64,000 bases of DNA from Escarpia spicata (GCA_963995525.1 OZ023210.1:2149775-2213774), one strand, 5' to 3'; shown: positions 1 to 9,640, numbered from the stretch's first letter. The notes: a model not told the origin generated them from the sequence alone. Numbers and translations are program-made.

Positions 1-46
1 GCGCGGTGCAGCGGGCAGCAATGGAATCATTCAACATATGGCTTAC

Positions 47-265
47 TTTTAATAGAACGTAAAATGCTGCTATCGACGCTGTATCGCCATCTCACGAAGT
101 TGTTCGGAGGTTCATTACTCGCACACAACAGCTCAACTTCGACCTCTTTGTTAGACACAACTTCGTCTTGCCACTCCTCGATGATGTGTCTACTCAGGCT
201 AGAGGTTCTTATAATGTTTTTGTCAGCGATGTTTGGCCTCGGCTTCGGGCCAATAAACTTCACCA
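47..265 (-). CDS. candidate internal exon of unknown gene
   Basis: On the minus strand an open frame of about 73 codons runs from an AG acceptor (bases 267-266, context GCTACAG) to a good donor (GTAAGC, minus bases 46-41). The peptide is hydrophilic and mixed (for example NIADKNIIRTSSLSRHIIEE, then EEWQDEVVSNKEVEVELL), unlike the translated repeats elsewhere. I do not recognise the family. The intronic side of the acceptor is a 37-bp minisatellite whose every unit repeats the acceptor and the first eight exon bases. It could also be a chance open frame; only the two splice signals and the composition support it. Confidence 0.35.
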
Positions 266-777
266 CTGTAGCTTCCTGTGTTTCTCTTATAAACCTTCAC
301 CACTGTAGCTTCCTGTGTTTCTCTTATAAACCTTCACCACTGTAGCTTCCTGTGTTTCTCTTATAAACCTTCACCACTGTAGCTCCCTGTGTTTCTCTTA
401 TAAACCTTCACCACTGTAGCTTCCTGTGTTTCTCTTATAAACCTTCACCACTGTAGCTTCCTGTGTTTCTCTTATAAACCTTCACCACTGTAGCTCCCTG
501 TGTTTCTTTTATAAACCTTCACCACTGTAGCTTCCTGTGTTTCTCTTATAAACCTTCACCACTGTAGCTTCCTGTGTTTCTCCTATAAACCTTCACCACT
601 GTAGCTCCCTGTGTTTCTCTTATAAACCTTCACCACTGTAGCTTCCTGTGTTTCTCTTATAAACCTTCACCACTGTAGCTTCCTGTGTTTCTCTTATAAA
701 CCTTCACCACTGTAGCTTCCTGTGTTTCTCTTATAAACCTTCACCACTGTAGCTTCCTGTGTTTCTCTTATAAACCT
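252..777. repeat. 37-bp minisatellite, about 14 copies
   Basis: A unit of 37 bp (begins TTCACCACTGTAGCTTCCTG, ends TTATAAACC) is repeated head to tail about 14 times with very few differences (T/C changes such as GCTCCC for GCTTCC). On the minus strand each unit contains GCTACAG then TGGTGAAG, the same bases that form the putative acceptor of the exon at 47-265. Confidence 0.95.
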
Positions 778-1168
778 TTGGTCTTTTAGAAGACGTTAGT
801 GTTCGAAGATGATATTATGTATGGTGGTAGAAATGAATATGCTACTGAAACGTACAGTACGTAAGCCTACTGCGAACGCAGTGTACGGTAATTGAACACA
901 TAAATGGCATTGGTATTTGTGCCGTTTCGTGCGAGGGATGGTGTGTTGGAATTACAATTTTGACGTAGAAAAGGCGGTGATAATCGAGGTAACAACGCAA
1001 TTAGTTTTTCTTTACATTTGCCGAACAACAGCTCCGCGTTGTGTATGTTAACGACCTCGTGTCTCGAGGGTGCACCTCGGTCATCCGAACAGGAGGCAAG
1101 GTTGGATACCGTGTAACCGGGCAGACTCAGTGGATCATTCCGCATACATATCGAGTCATGGTCGCTAC
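778..1168. other. unassigned spacer
   Basis: No convincing gene, repeat or RNA was seen between the minisatellite and the first Gypsy LTR. Short open frames on both strands (867-1145 minus, 1041-1226 plus) have no recognisable motif. Confidence 0.5.
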
Positions 1169-1341
1169 TGTCGTATTGTACTGGATTAATTACAATAAAC
1201 GTTCACTAAACACCAGCATAGTTTAACAGCCAACCTTATTCTTCTGCACGTGTATGTGTTCTCTTGCAATAGTTGTCCCTACAAAATAGACAAACTACGC
1301 AAGCACCCTTGGTGGCAGCACCTAACGGTCGCTATACTATA
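1169..1341 (-). repeat. 3' LTR of Gypsy 1
   Basis: It matches 6562-6741 along its whole length. On the minus strand it starts TATAGTATAGCG and ends AATACGACA. A 7-bp stretch present in the other LTR is absent here. Confidence 0.88.
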
Positions 1342-1354
1342 TCCCTCCCCCACA
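1342..1354 (-). promoter_or_regulatory. polypurine tract of Gypsy 1
   Basis: The minus strand reads TGGGGGAGGGA directly against the start of the 3' LTR. A purine run in this place is the expected plus-strand primer site of an LTR retrotransposon and fixes the LTR border. Confidence 0.75.
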
Positions 1355-1403
1355 ACAAGAAATGTTTATGAAGTAGGAACTTATCACCAAGGTCTCGAAC
1401 AAT

Positions 1404-1629
1404 TCAAACGTGAAACACAAACTGCCGTCCCACATTCACACGTGTAGCCCTAAACCGGCTCCAGCTAACGCTGTGTAGGTTTTCGGGTACGTGCCAATCT
1501 TCGTGGGCCTGCGGCCACCAGGGGCGGTGTAACTTGTTCACTGTCTTGCCCCGGAGATGGCGGCTCTGGGTGTACTGCCATCTTTGTCTCTTCCTCGGTA
1601 TCCTCGTCATCAATGACTGGTGGTCTTCT
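1404..1629 (-). pseudogene. integrase C-terminal tail region of Gypsy 1, degraded
   Basis: The stretch lies between the integrase core and the 3' LTR, where the basic C-terminal part of a Gypsy polyprotein belongs. The open frame at 1404-1613 is Arg/Trp/His rich but in a shifted frame, so no clear GPY/F or chromodomain motif can be read. The assignment rests on position. Confidence 0.4.
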
Positions 1630-2415
1630 TCATAAGTAGGGCGTGAAACATATGTCGATCGATGACGCTGTAGCTCTTGCCTTCCTGTCAGCGTACGCTT
1701 TCATGTTGATTTTGGCCGTTCTGTCATTCTCTCTCACCATTTCATTGTTAGATTTCGGTTCCTGTGCAACCTCTGGCAACTTCGTACGCTTATCTCGACC
1801 AAACATTAGTCTGTGTGGTGTGAAGGCTGTCGTCACTTGTGGCGTACTGCGATAGGCCCGTAGCATTCGTTGCAACTCAGTGCGCCATGCTAGCCCCTAG
1901 ATGCTAGCTGCCTTCAGAGCTTTCATCACTGGCTTGTTGACAGACTCTGCCAGCGCGTTGGCCTATGGCCAGAGAGGGGTTATCCTTCGATTGTGGACCC
2001 CACACTCTCGCAGAAAGGATCTCAACACGTGTCCGTTAAACGGAGGCCCGTTGTCTGTTTTCACCACTTCGGGGAATTTGAACAGACTGAACACTTTATC
2101 CACCACCGGGATCATTGTCTCTGGGAAAATACACCTCTACGATTGGATATCGTGATAATTCGTCATCTATGACGAGCAGATACTCTCCCGTGGCCAGCGG
2201 CCCATAGAAATCGGTGCTGTCTTCTAGCCATGATCCTCTGGGTAGCGGCGACATGGCGAGTGGTTCTGTTTCTCGACAAGTGGTATTCGCGTGGCAAGAC
2301 ATGCAACGTTTCACTACTTCCTCCGCTGCAGCGTCCACACCTGGGAACCACACATCGGTACGAAGCAAGGCCTTTGTCTTACAGATATCCCGATGTTCTT
2401 CATGCGCAAGCTAAA
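1630..2415 (-). pseudogene. Gypsy 1 integrase, frameshifted
   Basis: Reading down the minus strand, a His-His-Cys-Cys zinc-binding block (HEEH, then CMSC) lies at 2415-2290, followed by the first catalytic region (ending VIDDELSRYPIVEVYF), a DNGPPF block near 2045 for the second acidic residue, an ALAES block near 1940 for the glutamate, and a C-terminal part with YRSTP and MFGRDKRTKLPEV (1630-1875). The pieces are in different frames, so at least two frameshifts and one stop break it. In life it would insert the element's cDNA into chromosomes. RNase H, which should precede it, is absent: only about 150 bases separate it from the RT frame. Confidence 0.85.
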
Positions 2416-2569
2416 GCACGCAGTGTCGAAGGGTGCTAGAGACGACTATCCTGTAGTCTCCCATCAGCAAGTCCCCAATCCCGATGACTGTTAGTCTGTC
2501 TCTCACTCTTCTGTAGTTAGAGAGAGCTGCGATGTCGACATCAGTACCCTGGTACTGAGTAGTGTCATA

Positions 2570-3487
2570 CTATTTGTTGGACCGAACTAGACTGATGACA
2601 GTAATTATCGCAAAGTCCTTGATGAACCTGGCACTGTACTGCGCCATGCCCAAGAACGAACGAACTTCCGACGCGTTCTTCGGTTCTGCAGCTTTGTGAA
2701 GGTCGGCCGCCTTCTTTGGGTTAGGTGAGAAGCCCTCACCCGAAAAGATCAGCCCAAAGATGTCGATCTTCTTCTTCTTCCGGAATTCACAGTTCTCCAA
2801 GTTAGCCGTCAGCCCAGGCTCCTGGAGCTTCTGTAGTACATCACCCAATGCTTTGTCGCGAGAAAGCTGGTCGACACCAAAGACTGCGATGTCGTCACTG
2901 ATGTTAATGGCACCTGATACACCTTGTATGACAGTCTGAATTTCATGCTGGAATACCTCTGCTGCCACATTGATTCCGAAGGACAGTCGCTTGTATCTGT
3001 ATAAGCCCACGCGTATAGAGAATGTAGTTACGTGACGACTCGACGGATGTAGTACCAACTGGTGGTATCCGGAACGAAGGTCAATCTTGCTAAAGACGGT
3101 CGCGCCGTTGAACACTGCGATGAGCTCGTCCAAAGTTGAAGTCACGTGTTTCGTCCGCAAAACGGCCCTGTTTGCATCCCGCATGTCTACGCAAAGCCTG
3201 CTCTCGTTTAGTTTCTTGGGTTTCGGTAGTGTCACAATTCTAGATACCCACTCTGTCGGGCCGGATACTTTCTCGATAATGTCGGCTGCTTCCAACTTCT
3301 CGATCTCTGTCGCGACTGTCTCCCGCCAATGAAATGGCACTCGATTGTGCTTCTGGGCAACCGGGGGGACGGAGTTGTCGATGTGGAACTTCACTTGCAC
3401 GCCGTTCAGACAGCCAATATAATTGCACTGGTTCAGGAACCGCTTGACTACTTCATCACCGTAATCGTCCGTCCGATCACGTGACAC
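2570..3487 (-). pseudogene. Gypsy 1 reverse transcriptase
   Basis: This is an open frame of about 305 codons with ordered RT motifs: RLCVDMRDANRAV, FSKIDLRSGYHQL (first catalytic Asp), LSFGINVAAEVFQ, then NISDDIAVFG (the catalytic Asp pair), followed by the thumb and the FLGMAQYSARFI connection. The sequence NISDD in place of YMDD is, from what I know of mag-type Gypsy elements, a normal variant and not damage. The frame stops just after the thumb, where RNase H should begin. It would copy element RNA into DNA in cytoplasmic particles. It follows the protease fragment with a 19-base gap. Confidence 0.9.
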
Positions 3488-3506
3488 ACTCTCACTTTCA
3501 GCAGAC

Positions 3507-3926
3507 CTAGCAACTCCGAGTCGCCTTGCCCATTAGTGGAATGGCTGTCCCCTCGACCACCAAGAAATCAGTTTCTATCTCGCTACCCTCCTCCATAGTG
3601 ATGATTGCGCTGATCAACCGATTTACTATAATCGGTGGAGAACTATATTGGTGTAACATACGTTTGCACGACCGCAGTGTCATACCTTGCTCGAGTAGTT
3701 TCTCCTTGTATTCGGTGTTTATGATGTTGCACGTTGATACGGAATCCATCAACATAGTTACCGGGACGTTGCCAACTGACACTGTCACTGTTTCACCCTG
3801 TGACACTACAGGAAGTGCATTCATGCTGACAGTCTCTTTCAGACCCACTGTCACTTTTTGTCTCTCACGTATGTCACGGTATGTTTCTGGTTGTATCGCG
3901 AATGTGCCTGCTTCTTGTGACTGCAC
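3507..3926 (-). pseudogene. Gypsy 1 retroviral-type aspartic protease
   Basis: The 139-codon frame contains VTMLMDSVSTCNIIN, the place of the active-site D-T/S-G-A/S motif. The glycine is replaced by Val, so the enzyme is likely dead. A C-terminal hydrophobic segment (IPLMGKATRS) fits the second conserved block. It sits between gag and RT on the same strand, as in the family order. Confidence 0.75.
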
Positions 3927-3967
3927 ATCTTACTGAAATGTTCCCTTTTCTCATACGTGTAACAGCA

Positions 3968-4425
3968 TTATGTGCGCAGCGACAGGCATCTGTTGTGTGG
4001 CCCCGTCGACCACATACAACTGTCTGAGCTGTGATCGTCACGTCTGTCGTTCACCTTCGCCTTGGGTTGTTTCTGCCTTTCTCGCCAATCTGCTGCACGC
4101 ACCATTTTCACTCGCTCGGCATCCTGGGACATCTGAGCTGTCTGCCGTTCTAACGCCCCCGTGACAGATGCCAGGTCAAGTACACGTTCTAGCTTCAAGT
4201 CATGTTCTGCTAACAGTTTTGTTTTCAATCTTTTCGACCGACAGTTGTCGATGACTTGATCCCGAATGAAATATTCAACTTGACCGCCAAACACACAGAG
4301 AACAGCAAGCTGTCGAAGTCGTGTGACGAACTGCGCCACACTTTCACCCTCGGCTTGACTGCTTTACCTGAACATATGCCGGTTAAAGGAAATGTTCTTA
4401 TGTGGTGTGAAGTAGGGCGTCAGCT
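3968..4425 (-). pseudogene. Gypsy 1 gag, C-terminal half
   Basis: The 123-codon frame from 4339 has the retrotransposon-gag pattern VTRLRQLAVLC...FIRDQVIDNC...LKLERVLDLA. A further piece upstream (to about 4425, containing TPYFTPHKNISFNRHMF) continues the gag fold across a stop. A CCHC knuckle is not clear. The N-terminal half is missing, because unrelated sequence begins near 4430. Gag would form the particle shell. Confidence 0.75.
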
Positions 4426-4591
4426 TCCACATTAAACAGTACAAAGTTCAAAGTAAGAAGTACTCAATTATCAATTTGCTGAAACACAATGAAACACAAT
4501 TTGGACATTGACAATGTGTATATCATTACTCAATTCAAAACCAACGGTATATGGAAGGGACGCCACTTACATTACATTCTCATAGAAAAGT

Positions 4592-5696
4592 TTAATCCCG
4601 CCATTCTGTCTCATCCTCCTCTTCTATTTCCTCTGTACTGTCACCTTCTTCCTCATTATCATATCTAGCGTCATTCTCATGCTCATCATGTTTGGTGACC
4701 GGGTTGAGGCACATGGTTTCACCAACACAGAAGCAGAACGGTGTGCAGGACAATCCTGCAGAATGACAGCTACATGCGCATGACTGCTGCAACCTTTCCC
4801 TACAGCTTTACACTGACAGTTGGTGACGTCTATGAGGGCAGGGGGGCTGCTGGTCCTCTTGTGATGCATGGAGTTGGCATACCTCCTGCACCAGTAACAA
4901 ACTCCCATCTACAATCAGCGATATCAACCACGGGCGGAGTCTGCTGATCTGCTGCCTTCCAGGGCATGACTTGGTGGTGAGCTCGCAGGATGTGGTAGGC
5001 CAGATTAGCCGTGTCGGAGGAAGAATCTTGATACATACAACTTTCCCTCTGGTCCTTTTGGAGTAGAGCGCATACCTGGCAGAAGCCATGCTTGTGCCTG
5101 TTCAACTGTTCGAGAGTAGCACCCTCTTCATCGAAGACAGTGTAGAGGCCACAGTGGTCAGCAGACTTCAATACCTTCAGCGCCATCGCTTTGCCTAACA
5201 GTGCATGCATGCCACGCAGTTGGAGGGATTTCGGACCAAGGAGGAAAGAACTTTCATTGATGTTGAGGATAGCCCCACTCCATCGATCTAGCTGCACACG
5301 GGCTGTCAGCTGGGTACTACACACCCAGAAGATAAGCAGAACAAAGACGTCAGTGTCATCGCTGATCATTCGTACATTTTTCTTACCATTCTTCACAGCC
5401 TCCAGAAGATAACTAATGATAGTAATGTCTGCTTCATCGTGGCTGTACACGCCCTCTTCTCTTCCAACCATCTTCACATCGTTGCCCAAATTGAATGTGG
5501 AGAGAACCCTGATGAGAGCCTTACTCTTCAAGATGGCATCGCGGCATGTGAACTTGCTAGATATTGTGATGTTGTAGTCAACATCCCCTTCACCTGCACG
5601 CCGGATTCGTTCATGGTCCTTTGTTGACGGGTCGTCATAGCGATCGAAGATGACCAGCACTTCTGTTGATTGGTACTGGCTGATTCTGTCCATCAT
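4592..5696 (-). pseudogene. broken member of an uncharacterised invertebrate gene family (EAD / DDTDV motifs)
   Basis: A 288-codon frame (4830-5696) has VLVIFDRYDDPSTKDHERIR, YSHDEADITIISYLLEAV and ISDDTDVFVLLIFW. These blocks recur, in my memory, in a large uncharacterised protein family with many copies in mollusc, coral and fish genomes. The acidic spacing (E-A-D, D-D-T-D) resembles PIN/FEN-like nuclease folds, but that is inference. Past a frameshift, 4592-4792 encodes a Cys-rich tail (CACSCHSAGLSCTPFCFC) ending in an acidic stretch, as in the family. It lies inside Gypsy 1 between gag and the 5' LTR, same strand. A second broken copy is at 32441-33478. Function is unknown. Confidence 0.65.
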
Positions 5697-5985
5697 ACTG
5701 TTGGCGAGATGGGTTCTCGTTGCCGTAAATGAGTTCGCGTTACATCTTGGTATCCATGATGTTGTATAATGGTGTATAATTTTATTTTATGGGAACACAT
5801 TCATTGGAGGTACGTAACTCATAAATGGACACGACAAAAGTTAATTTTCGTTAGGTCTGCGTCAAAACCTTGTCATTTATACTTCTTAAAATATAACTTC
5901 CCAAATTAATTAGTGTCAATGCCAAGTCAAATCAAAATTTTTTTTTACTGTACAATATTTCACTTTTAATTAAGGCAGTACAAGT
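5697..5985. other. AT-rich filler inside Gypsy 1
   Basis: No gene was seen. It is AT-rich sequence between the broken family gene and the 165-bp repeats. Confidence 0.5.
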
Positions 5986-6352
5986 GTGTACCAGTACTGT
6001 TTTCCTGCCCATATACTAAAACAGGTATAGACAAAAAAATCGTGTCTCTAGCATATTTTCGGTAAAAATGGCGACCATTTTGAATTTTGGTCAGGTGTTC
6101 ATAGTCGGGCATTATTGGAAATGGTTCCATTGAATTCCTGATATGACAAAACATATGGATGGACACCAAAATCGTTTCTCTAGCATAAACCAATCAAAAG
6201 TTATGCTCCATTTTGGCTATTTTCGGTAAAAATGGCGGCCATTTTGAATTTTTGTCATGTGAACATAGTCGGACATCATTGGAAATGGTTCCATTGAATT
6301 CCTCATATGCCAAAACATGTGTATACACACCAAAATCATGTTCCTAGCATGC
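5986..6352. repeat. two and a half tandem copies of a ~165-bp repeat
   Basis: The block from GGTAAAAATGGCGACCATTT at about 6060 recurs at about 6225, including GGAAATGGTTCCATTGAATT and a CACCAAAATC...TAGCAT end. A partial copy of that end precedes them near 6030. The GGC/GCC core is a small palindrome (AAAATGGCGGCCATTTT). Confidence 0.85.
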
Positions 6353-6549
6353 TCAAGTGCAAAGATGTAACACATTTTCTAATTTGACCTAGGTTCACGC
6401 CAGCCATCTTGGATTTGCCTGGCTACCACAAGTTGCCTAAGGATGGCGCGTTGCCATCCCGCTGATTTCAGTTGAGGGACCCATAATCTACATGATTCAG
6501 CTAAAAACTCGACCACAACCTGTAGCGCCACCGCCTTGGTTCGTTGTTT

Positions 6550-6559
6550 CTCGTCGCCA
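6550..6559 (-). promoter_or_regulatory. primer-binding site of Gypsy 1 (tRNA-Ser type)
   Basis: Just inside the 5' LTR the minus strand reads TGGCGACGAG. This is the complement of the 3' end of a serine tRNA (GCT type, ending CTCGTCG plus CCA). The match is 10 bases and then decays. Confidence 0.65.
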
Positions 6560-6561
6560 TG

Positions 6562-6741
6562 TGTCGTATTGTACTGGATTAATTACGATAAACGTTCACT
6601 AAACACCAGCATAGTTTAACATCCACCTTTACGCTTCTGAACGTGTATGTGTTCTCTTGCAATAGACTGTAGTTGTCCCTACAAAATAGACAAGCTACAC
6701 ATGCACGCTTGGTGGCAGCACCTGACGGTCGCTATACTATA
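6562..6741 (-). repeat. 5' LTR of Gypsy 1
   Basis: It is the partner of 1169-1341, with the same ends and a 7-bp insertion. Directly outside it (from about 6744) starts a LINE fragment. Confidence 0.88.
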
Positions 6742-6746
6742 GCCTA

Positions 6747-6895
6747 GGTGGGTACCCTGTTGATTACAACCCACTGGGACAGACACTCTTCTGTCCATTT
6801 CTGAACTTCTCCAGTGATGCCGTATGCCTCCATTGTTCTTAGAAGTCTATGCTGAGGGACTGAATCAAACCTTTTATTAGTCCAGGTAGGCTGTG
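6747..6895 (-). pseudogene. LINE reverse transcriptase fragment
   Basis: The minus frame reads KRFDSVPQHRLLRTMEAYGI then EVQKWTEECLSQ. This is RT motif A (FDSVPH/Q-RLL, catalytic Asp) and the helix after it in non-LTR retrotransposons. Only about 50 codons remain and nothing recognisable follows. It abuts Gypsy 1. Confidence 0.75.
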
Positions 6896-6899
6896 TCCT

Positions 6900-7232
6900 C
6901 TCGTATAGTGTATATTCGTCTAGGTTTGTTGTCCACTGTTCGATTAGAGAGGTTCGGTTCGCGAACGTGTACATTTGAGTATTTGATCTCGTTTGCAAGC
7001 GCCCCGATCTCAACACCCTTCCGAATACCGAACGCGTCACGGACGTCAACGAGTTGTGCGGGGTTTCACGCTATAAACCGGATGTTTTGTTTTAGATTTC
7101 TTGTCCTTAACGTAAAGTCGCTTTTACACATCCGCTACAACTAACAAGTTCGTTGTCATGTTGTGATGATTCTCCGCCCATTAGGTCTATGCCAGAATAA
7201 ACTCACTTCATTTGGCATCATTTGTATATATC
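6900..7232. other. spacer between the two Gypsy elements
   Basis: No gene or repeat was recognised. It is the left host flank of Gypsy 2. Confidence 0.5.
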
Positions 7233-7237
7233 GCATC
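7233..7237. repeat. left target-site duplication of Gypsy 2 (GCATC)
   Basis: GCATC here is repeated exactly after the 3' LTR at 12407-12411. Five bases is the usual duplication length for Gypsy integrases. Confidence 0.88.
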
Positions 7238-7415
7238 TGTGTTGATTACATGCTATATTGATGGCCACAAGGAATAGATGTTTCTTGCCTAATCATCCGG
7301 GTTCTGTTCTTCCTGAGGTAGTAATAAAGTCACACGGTGCGTTTACAAAACGGTCTCGATTTGATGCATTACGACGAGGTTAATTAATAATTAACATACA
7401 GTGAAAAGCATTACA
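7238..7415 (+). repeat. 5' LTR of Gypsy 2
   Basis: It is 178 bp, starts TGTG and ends TTACA, with an AATAAA at 7323-7328 for transcript 3' ends. It is 97% identical to 12229-12406. Confidence 0.95.
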
Positions 7416-7430
7416 TGGTGTCAGAAACAC
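7416..7430 (+). promoter_or_regulatory. primer-binding site of Gypsy 2 (tRNA-Leu type)
   Basis: TGGTGTCAG directly follows the 5' LTR and complements the 3' end of leucine tRNAs (CTGACA plus CCA). Only the first nine bases match clearly. The leader then runs 155 bases to the gag ATG. Confidence 0.6.
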
Positions 7431-7570
7431 GGAGCAGAGACAACACGCCAGAATTCGAAACGCCGAAACAGATAAATACGCAGCTGAGTGTCATTTATCA
7501 CCGAAGCTGTCAAGGTCAATGTCATGGCGCACAAGCGATAATGTGACCATCAATAACAGTGTAGACAATC

Positions 7571-8269
7571 ATGGCTGATTCAATCAGACAGCCAGATGAA
7601 CTTGTTTTGGTTGGAAATATATCCGAAAATTGGCGCAAATTCAAGCAAGAGTTTGAACTGTACATGGTAGCAACTGGTCATGATACAAAACCGGCTAAGC
7701 AAAAAATAGCACTGTTGCTCCACGTTGCTAGAAAACAGGCCATCGAGGTCTACAACACGTTTTCGTTTACTCAGGAAGAGGAAGGGAACTATGAGAGCAT
7801 AGTTGAGAAGTTCAATGCCTACTGTAACCCCAAAAAGAATGAAACGTATGAACGCTACGTGTTTTATAGACGAAAACAAGTACAGGGAGAGCCAATTGAA
7901 CAATTTGTGACAGACTTGAAACTAAAGGCACAGACATGCCAGTTTGACAGTCTCAAAGACAGTATGATCAGGGACCGTTTGGTATTGGGAATTGCAAGTT
8001 CAAGGGTACGCGAACGCTTACTAGGGGAAGACAGTTTAGTCCTTGATAAAGCAGTCAAAATATGCCAGGCGGCAGAGGCAACTGAAAGACAAATTCAGTC
8101 ACTGAATACAGACAAAGTAGCATCGACCAGTGAAGTCAACTACTGCCAAAGGGGGCGTCGCCAGCATTGGAAGCCACAACAACGAAAGTCTGCCACAAAG
8201 TGTAAATGTTGTGATACAACGCATGCACTGCGCGCTTGTCCAGCGTATGGCAAGGCGTGTAATAAATGA
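7571..8269 (+). CDS. Gypsy 2 gag, ends at UGA in the zinc knuckle
   Basis: The 232-codon frame is the first ATG after the leader. Residues about 25-190 show the retrotransposon-gag helical pattern (ALLLHVARKQAIEVYNTF, YVFYRRKQVQGEPIEQFV, IRDRLVLGIASSRVRERLL). A CCHC-type knuckle starts at about residue 212 (CKCCDTTHALRAC) and a second begins with CPAYGKACNK. The frame then meets TGA at 8267-8269, exactly where the next zinc-binding Cys is expected, and the same frame continues into protease. Gag would package element RNA. The stop could be a mutation of a Cys codon or, less likely, a readthrough site. Confidence 0.85.
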   Translation: MADSIRQPDELVLVGNISENWRKFKQEFELYMVATGHDTKPAKQKIALLLHVARKQAIEVYNTFSFTQEEEGNYESIVEKFNAYCNPKKNETYERYVFYRRKQVQGEPIEQFVTDLKLKAQTCQFDSLKDSMIRDRLVLGIASSRVRERLLGEDSLVLDKAVKICQAAEATERQIQSLNTDKVASTSEVNYCQRGRRQHWKPQQRKSATKCKCCDTTHALRACPAYGKACNK

Positions 8270-9276
8270 GATAAGGTTGGACATTTCGCACGAGTTTGTA
8301 GAACAAAGCCCAAGGAGGGGAAAGTGCGCTATGTTAGCCGGAATGATCCTGCAGACGGGATAGATGAAATGTTTGTTGGCATGGATGAGCACGCCGATGC
8401 TGAGACTGACACGAAATGGACACAGAAACTCAGAGTTGAGAATAGCACGATTGCATTCAAGTTAGACACGGGGTCAGATGCCAACATCATCTCTGAGAAG
8501 CAGTATGAGAACATTAGACCAAAACCGAAACTAGGCCAAAGTCGAGCGGTAATGACATCGTACTGGGGGGCACCCATTACAAGCTTGGGGGTGTGCCGCG
8601 TGACGTTGAGATTTAAGAAACGTCAGATCTCGACGTACATGGAAGTGATGCGAGGACAACGCAGACCAGCACTCCTAGACGGAACTGACTGTGACAGGCT
8701 TGGACTTGTGAAGCGAGTCAACACCATGAAGAGTGAGTCAAACGGAAAAGAGACGATGAAAACAGAAATCAAGAAGGCACATCCGCAGTTATTCCAGGGG
8801 AGTGGAACTCTGCCTAGGGTACACACGATAGTGCTCAAAGATGGCGCCAGGGGTGTCGTCCACGCTCCTCGCCGGGTGGCTGTTTCCAAGAGGCCACAGC
8901 TGAAGCAAGAGCTTGACCGACAGGTGGAGGTAGGGTTCTTGCCAAAGGTCAATGAACTAACGGACTGGGTCAACTCGCTCGTGATAGCAGAGAAGTCCAA
9001 CGGGAAAATGCGGTTATGCATAGACCCGGAGGACTTAAATAAAGAGATCAAACGTGAGCACTTTCAAATCCCAACAAAGGAGGAGATTCTCGGAAAGCTG
9101 GCAAGTGCAACGTGTTTTTCGAAAATGGATGCGACGGCGGGTTTCCATCAGATACGATTGGATAGACAGTCATCGTTACTGACAACCTTCAACACCCCGT
9201 TTGGACGGTACCGATACTTGAGGCTACCAATGGGTATCTGCTCTGCACCTGAGGTGTTTCACAAAACGGTGCATCA
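8270..9276 (+). pseudogene. Gypsy 2 protease and N-terminal reverse transcriptase
   Basis: The frame is continuous with gag apart from the UGA. After the rest of the knuckle (HFARVC) comes a retroviral-type protease with intact active site FKLDTGSDANII (about 8458-8493) and LLDGTDCDRLGL. RT follows: RLCIDPEDLNKEI, FSKMDATAGFHQI (catalytic Asp) and LPMGICSAPEVFH. The frame is lost at an 8-bp tandem duplication (9269-9284) just before the YMDD block. The enzyme pair would mature the polyprotein and copy the RNA. Confidence 0.9.
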
Positions 9277-9640
9277 GTGCATCAGTTCCTAGAAGACCAC
9301 GATATCTACATGGACGACATCATCGTCTGGGGGGCCACGGTAGAAGAACATGATCAGCGCCTCATGAAGACGCTGCAGCGACTCTCGGAGGTGGGGCTGG
9401 TCTTGAACTTAGAAAAGTGTGTCTTCCGCCAACCTGAACTCGCGTATCTTGGCGAAGTGATCACCCATGATGGTGTGAAACCTGATCCGGATCAAATCCA
9501 AGCGATCCGGGATATGCCAACACCGACTGATGTGACCGAGTTACAGCGGGTGTTAGGCATGGTGACGTACCTTGGCCGATACATACCGAATCTGTCCGCC
9601 AGAACAGTGATTGGCAGTGGCAAAGCGAACACGAGCTTGC
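9277..9640 (+). pseudogene. Gypsy 2 reverse transcriptase, C-terminal part
   Basis: It reads in a different frame from the preceding part. It has IYMDDIIVWG (the catalytic Asp pair), LNLEKCVFRQPELAYLG and LQRVLGMVTYLGRYIPNLS. Near 9605 the frame shifts again, and about 10 residues of the connection to RNase H appear deleted. Confidence 0.88.

Larger units (their letters stand above)
1169..6741 (-). mobile_element. Gypsy LTR retrotransposon 1 (old, broken)
   Basis: Two direct repeats of 173 and 180 bp (1169-1341, 6562-6741) bracket gag, protease, reverse transcriptase and integrase remnants in that order on the minus strand, as in Ty3/Gypsy elements. A primer-binding site lies just inside the 5' LTR and a G-rich polypurine tract just inside the 3' LTR. 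By eye the LTRs differ at about 12 sites plus a 7-bp indel (roughly 7%), so the insertion is older than the one at 7238. RNase H is missing, the gag N-terminus is missing, and about 2 kb of unrelated sequence including a broken host-like gene lies between gag and the 5' LTR. No target duplication was found. Confidence 0.88.

Noticed and set aside
1404..1613. Separate small gene
   Set aside because: Its position between the integrase core and LTR and the shifted frame make it degraded element sequence.
2670..2760. Loss of YMDD in Gypsy 1 RT
   Set aside because: NISDD at this site is a known variant in some Gypsy lineages, so it is not counted as damage.
8267..8269. UGA as selenocysteine codon
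   Set aside because: No SECIS-like structure was noticed, and a gag knuckle has no need of it; mutation of a Cys codon is simpler.
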